The notes below the pieces were generated by a model that had not been told where the DNA came from, did no database searches, and saw nothing but the letters and a program-made list of their open reading frames with translations. Of a DNA stretch of 64,000 bases, positions 48,438 through 58,490 are shown piece after piece (positions within the stretch are counted from its first letter, which is position 1; each line of letters starts with the position of its first letter). The stretch comes from Diploscapter coronatus (Eukaryota > Nematoda > Chromadorea > Rhabditida > Rhabditidae). The stretch is taken from positions 54,203,249-54,267,248 of the forward strand of contig OZ038423.1 of assembly GCA_964036155.1 (NCBI GenBank), read 5' to 3'. A program made the position numbers and the translations under genes.

Positions 48438-50010
48438 ATTATGGACTGTGAAGAAGTAGAGATTGCACTTTGCATCTCCCCCTAGGCTCAACCCCCTCGA
48501 AATAACATACGCCCCGAAGAAATGGAAAGCAAAGAAAAAGGAGAAGGAAAGAGTAAAAGGAAGAAAAGGCGTGGCTCGTGCAAAATCGATTTGCAAAGAA
48601 TGCACAATATCTACAGGGTGTTTCAAGTTTATCTACCCAATTTACTTTTTGAATAACTTTTTTATTTTTTATCAAAATTGAGTGCGGTTTTTTGCATGGT
48701 ACTCTCCCTACGTTAGGGTTTTGTCTGGTATAACTCTTGGGTCGAAACCAATTACCCATACCCGTAAAACCACCTGTTTTTGGGGAAGCAAATTTTTTGG
48801 AGCTAAAAAAATGTTCAAAAATTCATAACTTTCTTATTCCTGAACCAAATTGGATGACTCTTTTTTTATTCGACACCATTTGGTCTCTAGATTATCAGGT
48901 AAAAAAATAAGAATTTTTGAATACCAATTTATGCAGAAATGCGCGTTTTTCGCGTCTTAATTGCGGACTTTTCACAATGTCCTGGGTTTACGCGTAAATG
49001 ACGTCCGAAAAATCTGCCCTTCTAGTATGTTGTGCAGAATGACACGACGAACAACTTTTCTTTCAGGACCGACCCTGGATTCGTTACCGTTGGAGCTCCA
49101 GAATTTTTTGAAGTGCGACGGCCAAAATCAGCATAATGCCGTTTTGACAGAAATTTTCAAAAAATCATATCTCCATGTGTATTAGGCCAAATTGCATAAT
49201 TATTTTTTTATTTTGCAGATATTGAACAGGAGAATAATCTAAAAATAAAGATAACGTTTTAGAATAATATTTTTGGCGGGTAAAAATTATCCGAAGTTAC
49301 CCCATATACCCGTACTTTATTTACAAGTGTAATGTGAGTTAACGTCGGAGTTCTCCATGAAATCTTGTAGAGCTGTTCAAGTTAATCAACTTTTGTTTCA
49401 GAACTTATTCTAGAATGTGCACACACAAGAAGATATGATTTTTTGAAAATTTCTGTCAAAACGGCATTATGCTGATTTTGGCCGTCGCACTTCAAAAAAT
49501 TCTGGAGCTCCAACGGTAACGAATCCAGGGTCGGTCCTGAAAGAAAAGTTGTTCGTCGTGTCATTCTGCACAACATACTAGAAGGGCAGATTTTTCGGAC
49601 GTCATTTACGCGTAAACCCAGGACATTGTGAAAAGTCCGCAATTAAGACGCGAAAAACGCGCATTTCTGCATAAATTGGTATTCAAAAATTCTTATTTTT
49701 TTACCTGATAATCTAGAGACCAAATGGTGTCGAATAAAAAAAGAGTCATCCAATTTGGTTCAGGAATAAGAAAGTTATGAATTTTTGAACATTTTTTTAG
49801 CTCCAAAAAATTTGCTTCCCCAAAAACAGGTGGTTTTACGGGTATGGGTAATTGGTTTCGACCCAAGAGTTATACCAGACAAAACCCTAACGTAGGGAGA
49901 GTACCATGCAAAAAACCGCACTCAATTTTGATAAAAAATAAAAAAGTTATTCAAAAAGTAAATTGGGTAGATAAACTTGAAACACCCTGTACTTCCTCAT
50001 AGTCCATAAT
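48438..50010 (+). repeat. MITE-like repeat interrupted by the TA foldback
   Basis: The left end ATTATGGACTGTGAAGAAGT and right end ACTTCCTCATAGTCCATAAT are inverted repeats. The right end is split off by the foldback element 48614-49989. Removing the latter and one TA restores continuity with the related half copy at 9565-9680. Confidence 0.7.
48614..49989. mobile_element. 1,376-bp TA-flanked perfect foldback element (element C)
   Basis: Ends CAGGGTGTTTCAAGTTTATC and its complement are flanked by TA (48612-48613 and 49990-49991). The arms of about 590 bp are essentially identical: the open frame at 48961-49185 (+) and 49382-49642 (-) translate to the same 71 residues. The centre (about 49190-49380) is single copy. 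No transposase; mariner-type target and CAGGGTG ends suggest mobilisation by a mariner-family enzyme. Confidence 0.85.
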
Positions 50011-50108
50011 ATAATGTAACCATCATGGTGAATGAAATTAGTATATGGCAATGTCGCTTCAAAATGAATATTCTAATTTTGCCCGTTTTATCTTCGATTT
50101 TTTCGCGA

Positions 50109-52470
50109 CTATTTCTGGCCAGCCCGATTGGCAAAGTTGATTAATTCCTGCATCAACGTGGGATTGCAGCTGGGTTTCACCGAACCGAGTGCCTCTTCGA
50201 AGTCGGATACCTTAAAATTGAAACAAATAAGCGGATATATGAAATTTCTTTTCAAAAAAGATATATATGAAATCCCCTTTATACTTTTAATCCCTCACCC
50301 TGAGATTGCGGATCTTTCGTCCATCGGTCTTGACGATCCTGCTTTGGTCCATTTCTCGAATCGGCACCATCGCAGCATCCTTGCACAGCGTGACCAGGTC
50401 CGAGTTCGAATAGAAGTTCGTACTGCCCGCGATCCAGCTGAAATTTCAAAATTAAAAAGAAAAAACTAAGGATAAATTTAAAAGATAACTTATAATTTTA
50501 AATAGAAGAAATATTTTTTTAAATGTAGAAAGGTAAGGCTTTGAGCTATTAAATCGATAAAAATGATGATAGTAACGAAAATTTCAACTCGTTTTATGAT
50601 TTTTATAGGAGGTAGCCTATGAAAAATTATAATAAAATCCAAAAACTTTTAAAAATAAAAATAAAAAAAAACTGACCGAATATTATCATCGGTGAGCCCG
50701 TCGAGCATGTTGTGTTTGGCGAGCGTCTTGCGCAGCAACTCGGCACGCGCCCTCTCGTCCGGCATGTCGATCAGGATCCTCTTTGGGAAGCGTCTGGAAA
50801 GTTTATTTTAAAAATTTGTCATATTTCTTTACTTTTTTTCCTATAAAAATTGAATATTTTCTAAACACCCTTTTCTTAGTTATCTATAAAAAAATTTATT
50901 TATTCACAAACGAAATTTTTTTTGTTAAGGAAAATTTTCTAATAGTTCCAAGAATTTCGATTCTTGACACAAAATTACGCCCTAATCAAGAACCGAACCT
51001 GAGAACGGCATCGTCTAAATCGTAGGGTCGGTTCGTGGCGCCGATGATGAGAATCCTGTCCTCAGTCGAACACGACGCCCCATCCAACTGCACCATGAAT
51101 TCCGTCTTTATTCGGCGCGACACCTGCAAAGTTGATCTATTTTTAGATCACTAATCTCTTGTCAACAATTTTTTGTTATCTTTTTTTTAGAAAGTTGTTT
51201 CCAGAGGATTAATCTCTTTCCAAACTTTTCGATGTTTTCTTTTCAGAGAATCTTTATTTCCAAGAAATTTGTAATATTCCTTTTCAAGAATTTTAACTTT
51301 TTCACCTCACTCTCGTGATCTTTTCTCGCAGTCAGCACTGAATCAATTTCGTCGATGAAAACTATCGAGGGCTGTGCGTTCTTCGCGATCTGGAACAGGA
51401 TTCTGAAATTCGAAATTAGGGTTGAAATTAAATAAATTTAACCTCAAACTTAAAATTTACTTTCAAATTTTACTTTTGGTTAGAAATAAACTTCAAATTT
51501 AATATCAAGGCTAAAGAATTAATTTTAAATTCAACTTCCAAGCTTCCAGTTATAAAAATAATATCATAATCAAGTTTTTGAGTTAAAAATAGAAATTTAA
51601 AAGTTCACCTGACTATCCTTTCAGACTCACCGATCCATTTCGAGGTGAGACTTGAGGCAGAAATGTTCACGAACACTTGTCCGGACTCTTGGGCGACGGC
51701 TTTTGCCTGAAAAAGTATTTTTTTTTAGAAAATAGACAAAAAATCAAGTTTTCGTTACAATTTTTCAATGCTTTTCAATAGAAAATCTCCAGAAAAAAAA
51801 CCTTTTCAATTAGTCTTAATTTTCAGAAAATTTGTAGAAAAAGTTAGCAAAAAATGACTTTTACCAGCATCGTCTTTCCGTTCCCTGGTAGTCCGAAGAG
51901 CAATATTCCCTTGACAGGCTGACGCAGTCCTCGGAATATAGAAGGGTTTAGTGCAGGTAGAATAACGGTCTGAAAATTAATTAGCATAATATAATTTAAA
52001 TTTTCTGATCTTTAAATATTAATTCATCTTTGAAAAACAGAATCAAATGTATTTTTTAGCCTTTGACAAATTTAGTATATGCTAACTTTCAATATTTTGT
52101 TAAACTTTATTATGTTGCTAATTTTTAAACTGTTTAAATTATCACCTCTCTGAGGGCCCTCTTGGCGGTGTCGCATCCACTCACATCGGCCAGTCTGACG
52201 CCCGTGTTTTCAAGAATTTCGCTCATTACTCGTTTCGCGAGTTCCAAATCATCCTTCGAATCTACGCCCCTCAGCAGGTCCTCACGACTCACTTTTCGGG
52301 GTGCCTGAAATTTTGTTTGTTTGTTTTTTTCACTTTTTATTTTAAAAAATATTCGTGTAAATTTTAGCGAAATAAAAGCGTGCATAACACAGAATTAGAA
52401 TTACTGTAAAGCCGAATAAAAGCATAGGAAATTGGAAAATTGTTTTTCTTTCGAATTTCCTTAGAGCCAT
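50109..52470 (-). CDS. SPAST: Spastin-type microtubule-severing AAA ATPase, N-terminally truncated
   Basis: Exons (minus): 52405-52470, 52145-52304, about 51865-51970, about 51608-51708, about 51306-51403, about 50999-51125, about 50681-50794, 50299-50437, 50109-50210. The AAA module is complete: Walker [16 protein letters not shown], pore-loop region [10 protein letters not shown], Walker [13 protein letters not shown], sensor/second region [19 protein letters not shown] with the paired arginine fingers, and the C-terminal helix region [16 protein letters not shown] and [14 protein letters not shown] that identifies spastin over katanin. Spastin severs microtubules as a hexamer. The MIT domain and microtubule-binding linker are missing: the first exon codes only a hydrophobic stretch ([11 protein letters not shown]). 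Its ATG (52468-52470) lies inside the end of the adjacent transposon. Either the 5' half was lost by that insertion or the true start is elsewhere. Confidence 0.85.
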
Positions 52471-54560
52471 TCTATGAATAACTGGAACAAGGATCCGGAC
52501 AATTGCAAAAGTGTCTCGGATCCGAACCAAACTTATATGGTGGATACACCCATGGGCCCTAGTCACAAAAATGGGGAGATCAGGTCCCGCCCCCAAAAGT
52601 GGGCGGAGCTAGGTGGGGGTCAAAGTTGAGCATTTTCACGATTTGACACCCCTCAGGGGGTACCAAGAAAACTTTTTTGCTATAAAAGATTTTCGAAAAA
52701 TTTAAAAAGGATGAACACAACCATGGAATATACTTTCTAAAAATATATCGACTTTAGGGGGTCAGCCACTTGCTGGGTGTAGGAGGGGTCCCAAAGTCAA
52801 AAAGCGTTAAAAATAGCAGTTTCAAAACATGCATATTTTGCATAAAATCGATTTTCCTGAAGAAGTTTAGGAAGAGTTCCAAAAATCTGATGCTATATTC
52901 GAATTCTACGTATCAAATTACCCTAAAATCAGCCCTAAAAAGCATGAATTAGGCGGGACATTTTAGAAAAAAAATCAATCAAATAGGCGTGGCCCGAGGG
53001 TCGAATTTTACAAAAATCGATCGGACAAATTCAAACGATACACTAATCGATAACCCTTGAAAAACTAAGCAACTTTTGTGAAGACACTACATGGTTATCT
53101 ATTATGGTATGGGGGTGGCACCTCAAAAACCAAAACTTAATGTCAATTTTCAAGAAAATGATACGAGAATATTTTCATAGGCAGTCTACCAGAATTTGAG
53201 CTCAAATTGAAGCTAGAGACATCTATTATTTATTCCCGTTCAATTTAGAGTTGAACGATACCAAGCATTGTATGGTACCAAATGGTAGCGACCCATATGG
53301 TCAAGTTACCATTTGATAACCAATACCCATCATGTTATATACCAAACGAAAGCCCTTATCGAGCTGAGTAATATTCTGAAAACCACTTGAAAAACAGAGT
53401 AGACTATCGCCTTCTATGGACATTTGAAGTTACTTCATTTTTGGTCTTTTTCGACAGGTGGTTTTAGTCAATGTAATGATGGTATAATGAAACCACTTGC
53501 TGAAATTGATAGAAATGGACTCGAATATTACTCTCCAGTCAATTGATACCCATTTTTATGGCTCCTAGAAAAAGGCACCAGGACACCGGGACACCAGTTA
53601 GAAAAAGGCATCTTTTTTTTTCTTTTCTTCTCTTGCTTTCTCATACTATTTCTTAGAAAGGGTGGTGCCTTTTTCTAACTGGTATCCCGGTGTCCCAGTG
53701 CCTTTTTCTATGAGCCATTTTTATAGCATACCACTCGGGTACCATATGGGTGATATACCATGGACCCATATGGCAATATAGTAAAATGATAACACAGTAC
53801 TCTAGGAAGCAAAAATAAAGTATTGCCCTTCAACTGCTATATCCCGAAAAGATTTTTCAAATTCGTTTGATTTTTGCCAAGTTATGAATTTAAAAAAATT
53901 TGTCATTTTCGTGGGTCTGACCCGTTAAAACCTCCATACCACGCATACCATAATAGATAATCATGAGATGTCTTCACAAAAGTTGCTTAGTTTGAAGAGC
54001 TCTATCAACTGGTATACAATTTAGGGCATGTACTTCATATTTTCATTTTTCGACTCCCTGGGTACCCAAATTTGAGCCCAAAAATCTTGAAAACTCTGAT
54101 TTTCGATTTTATTGCTTTATTTTACGTCCCATAATAATGACATTGTTTTAAGATCATTTCAAAGTGTCGGCAAATAACAATTTTCTATCAAAAATGAGGG
54201 TCCGCGAAGTCGCGCTTTTGACTTCGGGACTCCCTCCCGCCCTCAGCAATTAGTTGACTCTTCAAATCTATATATTTAAAAAAAAAAAAGTACATTCTTT
54301 AATTGTTATCATTTTTTTTAATTTTCGAAAATCTATTATAGTAAAAAAAAGTTCTTTATGCCTTCCGAAATCGTTCAACTCGTCAAAGTAACGATTTTCG
54401 ACCTTCACCTAGCCTCACCCACTTGAGAGGGCGTGGCCTGACACCCTGATTTTTGTGATTAGGGTCCACTAAGGTATCCAACTATATGGGCCTTATCCTA
54501 TTTGGAAGACTTTTCGGAATCTGTGTCAAGAAGTGTTCGATTATTTTGTGGAATGACTCT
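52465..54560. mobile_element. 2.1-kb foldback element related to element A (element D)
   Basis: Its left arm (52490-53540) is nearly identical to the left arm of element A in the same orientation. The right arm, from about 53980, is only distantly similar, ending CTTTTCGGAATCTGTGTC and GGAATGACTC at 54551-54560. TTAG at 52461-52464 and TTTT after the right end stand where TTAA would be expected. It splits the right HSP70 gene from spastin and carries an internal hAT-like insertion. Confidence 0.75.
53560..53716. mobile_element. 157-bp hAT-like element with exact 8-bp duplication
   Basis: Ends GGCTCCTAGAAAAAGGCACC and complement of GCCTTTTTCTATGAGCC, with arms that continue through ACACCGGGACACCAGTTAGA. 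It is flanked by exact ATTTTTAT copies (53552-53559 and 53717-53724). Element A lacks the insertion at the matching place, giving an empty site. Confidence 0.85.
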
Positions 54561-56512
54561 TTTCTTTGTTCTACCGGTAACGGAACATTATCATCGAAGA
54601 CCAATTGTAGGCTGTAACTCGATGGATTTTTTGCCACCAGAGCAGCTCCTTTAGCGACTGCTTCGTCAGGGTTATGTCGATTCCTTAATTTAGCATTAAT
54701 AATAATAATAATAAAATTGACCTTTTATATAAAATACCAAATCTTTTCATCACCGAATTTTTCTTTCAGCAAATTCTGAACCATAACAATGCGTGTAGAT
54801 CCTCCTGCTAGAATCTAAACTGACTTTGATAAAATATCCTATTGTATTATGTAAATTGATAAATATAATGGTTTAAAATTTTTACCACAATATCAATATC
54901 AGATTCATCCATTCTGGCTTGATGCAATGCTTCATCAACGATATCGAGAGTTTCTCTGAGATCGCTTCCGCATAACTCTTCGAATTTACTGCGTGTCAAT
55001 TTCATCTCCCAGATTTCATCATCTCCACTATCTATCTAAAAATATCAAGCTATTCTGAAATAAAATACAGTAATAATCTTACATATATGCTTGCTGTTTC
55101 GCTAAAAGATAGTCCAATTTTTGCTTCAGTACACTTTTCGAGAAGACGTTTCATCATTCGTGGGTTGTTTTTAGGGAAATCGTGGAAATTGGTGAGCACG
55201 TAATTTCTAATTATTATATCGAAGTCCTGTCCACCTAATAAAAAATGGATAAAATCTAAGGAATATCATTAAGGATAAGACTGAATTCTGACTTCGACTA
55301 CGATTTCGGCGTTTTTGAGTAAACTCTGACTACAGATCCGATTCCAAAGAATTAGAATGGCAAAACAGATCATAACTTTTCACGGCCTCCCAGCATAGTT
55401 GAAACTTGGAAACGAATTTTTGAAGTTAGCGTTTTCAAATTTCAACTCTATCTCATCTCTGATTATATAAATATTATAATCCCGCAAGGAGAATTTTCAA
55501 TGATCTCTTGACATTATATAAATATACTCCTTAAATCTGTATAAGAATAAAATTGTACCAAGATGTTTGTGGCCTGCTGTAGCAATTGTGTGGAGTTTTT
55601 TGTTTCCTTCGCATTTGACGATCGAAACATCGAAAGCCCCTAAGATTTAATGGAATTAGATTTGGAGTTTCAATGGCTATTATCTTGTAAAGTAATTACG
55701 CAATACCTCCACCCAAATCATAGACCAACACGTTTTTCATCCCTTCATTGTGAATTCCATAAGCAATTGCAGCAGCGGTCGGTTCATCGACCAGCCGAAC
55801 CACTTCGATTCCGGCCAGTTTTGCCGCTTCCATCGTTGCGTCACATTGACACTGATCGAAGTTTGCAGGGACTGTTATGATTGCTTTAATGACTTGGTCT
55901 TTTAATGGAGTTAGATATTTCTGAAATAATGATTATGAGTTTAATATTCATTCAAAAACGTGTATTTAATGAAATATACCTCTGCAATCCTTTTCATCAT
56001 CTTCAGAACTTCTGCAGAAATTTCTTCAGCTGATAGTTCTTTATTTATGCCTTTGTGTGCTAATTTTACAAGCGGTTTCCCCTAGAAATATTAAAACTCG
56101 CTAGAAATTTTTAATTATTTGTAACCTTAAAATCTACAACTTTAAATGGCCATGATTTCATATCTTTTTGCACAGAGTCATCGTTGAATTGACGACCGAT
56201 GAAGCGCTTGGAATCTAAGATTTGGTTGTTTAAATCGATTTTAATTATATTTTGTTCATATTATACCGTATATAATATTTTCAGGTGGGGTTGCTGATTC
56301 GACTGCTGATTTGCCGACTAGAACTCCACTGTCTGAATATGCGACTATAGATGGAGTCGTATAGGAACCTATAAATATTTAACTTAAGCAAATGATAGTT
56401 AAACTCGAAATTGACCCTCGAAATTAGCTATTGCTACCGGTTCTCCACCTGAACTAATTGTGGCGATGCACGAAAAGGTCGTGCCCAAATCGATTCCAAT
56501 CGGTGCTGGCAT
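54482..56512 (-). pseudogene. Truncated HSP70 (right copy, inverted)
   Basis: It starts with the same [12 protein letters not shown] as the left gene at 56512 and keeps all introns through the exon beginning [17 protein letters not shown]. The frame then runs out of HSP70 sequence at VPLPVEQR, into the end of element D, and stops at 54482-54484. It would therefore encode essentially only the nucleotide-binding domain with about 30 foreign residues and no substrate-binding domain or lid. Key residues have drifted: GGGTFDVS is GGGAFDVS, NEPTAAA is DEPTAAA, and the QRxAT segment is CQCDAT. It may be a pseudogene, but no frameshift or early stop precedes the insertion, so an ATPase-only product is conceivable. 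Confidence 0.75.
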
Positions 56513-57480
56513 CAATAAATTTGTTGAATACGCTAAAAGATTTAGATCATAATTGCAATGATTGCATGATTTCATGACTTCATGATTTTGTAGAAATTTA
56601 TCGAAACATGAATTTGAGCATTTATCTAAGAGATATACATAAAGTTTGCAATCGAATGAATAATAATGTAATAATTGAAGCATTAATATGCCCCAATATT
56701 GAGCAGAAGGAAGAATTTTTCATTGAGCACGAATCTAAAGAGATTGAATAATTTGAAATTATCTTATAATGATAAGGGTAGATAAGAACTGATCATATAT
56801 TCAATTAGTCATTTTAAGGCAGGTAATCCGTAAATGATCAGACCTATAGCTAAAGATAGGGGAGAGAAGGAAAGTAGAGAGAAATAGTGTGATAAAAGAT
56901 AGGTCTCGTCATTCACGAATTTCCTCTTACTACCTTACGAACTTCACAAATTACCAACTGAGCAGAGTTTTGAATTTTCATTCATTTAATTTGAATGAGC
57001 TCATCAAAGGGAAGTGATACTGCTTTAAGGAATGATCATTTTATCCCTCAATTCCTAAGCTAATTTTAGGCCAGCCATAGACTAGCACCTAGAGCAACAA
57101 GCAAGCGGACGCGTAAAGCTTTAGTTAGACAATATAGCAATATTTTTATATGATATGAAATGAGAGGAACATAGAAAATATGGAATATCGAATTTGAGAT
57201 ATGAATAATACCGAATCATTTCTTATGATCGGCAATATATGAAAACAATCTCAGTCAATTCTAAATGCCACTACTTCGCGAATCTTCCATCTCACGTAAT
57301 TCAGTGTTAACATATGCCATGCTGACGAATGTTAGATGTTAGATGGCACAGTACGTGCTGGATTGATTTATGATAAATTGAAGTTGGGGAAAACTGCAAT
57401 GAAGAATAAACGAAACAGAAAATGAGAGAAAGGGTCAATTAAACCCGACAGACCAGGGTTAAGAATAAATTTGAAAATGG
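56130..57480 (-). repeat. Right arm, outer part, of the HSP70 inverted duplication
   Basis: Reverse complement of 37445-38795. It includes the presumed promoter and the first exons of the right gene. Divergence rises towards 57480, beyond which the flanks are unrelated. Confidence 0.85.
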
Positions 57481-57589
57481 TTACAGAATCTACACGAAAA
57501 TAGCAGAGCATATTTATTTCCAATTTTCGAAAATTGTTAAATGGTTTAAAAATAATAAAATTTAAATTCATGATTAATGATGCCATTTA

Positions 57590-58490
57590 CTTCCGATTAA
57601 GTGTGTATTTCAGGAGAGTTGATTCTATCTACATATTTTACTGAGATATTTCAAATTCTCTATAAATTATTCAAAGAGAATAACACGAAATAATAATTTT
57701 AAAAAATACGATTAAAATTCAATATTGATTTCACAAATGTTAAAAACTCGACATTTTTTCAAAAAAGAAAGGTTTAGATTGTTGATTCTCGATTATTAAC
57801 GCCTGAAACCGCCATATGATTTATGGCTGATGAGCGACTCTTTCTGAAATAATATCGATCTTAAAGAAATGGAGGATTCAAATTGACCGCGATTATCATC
57901 GGATTTGAGTGTGATCCAGGAATCCTGATTGTGAGAGTTAACAAAGGAGCGATATATTTTTCGGCTTAACTTGGGCAAATAAATGCGTTAATTTCGCAAA
58001 AATGAAGCTCTACATTATTATTTGTAGACTTTTCTGGATCCGGTATAAAACATGATCGAAATTTGCTAATGATCGGAATATAGGCGTATTAGTCTATTAC
58101 TACTAGCTTGTTTGCCGACGTAATTTCTTTACTCAAATTAATACTTTGTAAGTAGTAGTATTGTTTCAATTACAATTAGTCAGAATGTTTAGATATCCAC
58201 TAGGTGATTTTAACAGGATAATTTGTGCACGTAGACTGTATTCTGACAACGGTCATGTATGAGCTTTATCTTACAAGACAAGATGCTACACTTTGATATT
58301 AGCTATTTTTAAACAGAATGAACAAAAGCAACATTTTATTGAACATTCGACAAATTAGACAAATTTTCGGGATGCATTTGAATTAATAAAAATGAATAAA
58401 CCAATTCAAGTAAGAAAAAAACTAAGCAGTCGTGAGCTGTATAAACTTTATCTATACATATAGAACGTCTTTTCACATTTTGCCATAATT
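57590..58490. other. Intergenic AT-rich stretch, nothing recognised
   Basis: Between the right HSP70 arm and the chemoreceptor-like gene I see only AT-rich sequence and short open frames (for example 57796-57978 -), with no supportable feature. Confidence 0.4.

Noticed and set aside
48961..49642. Two matching 74- and 86-codon ORFs as a protein-coding pair
   Set aside because: They are the two arms of one perfect palindrome (element C); identical translation follows from the repeat, not from coding constraint.
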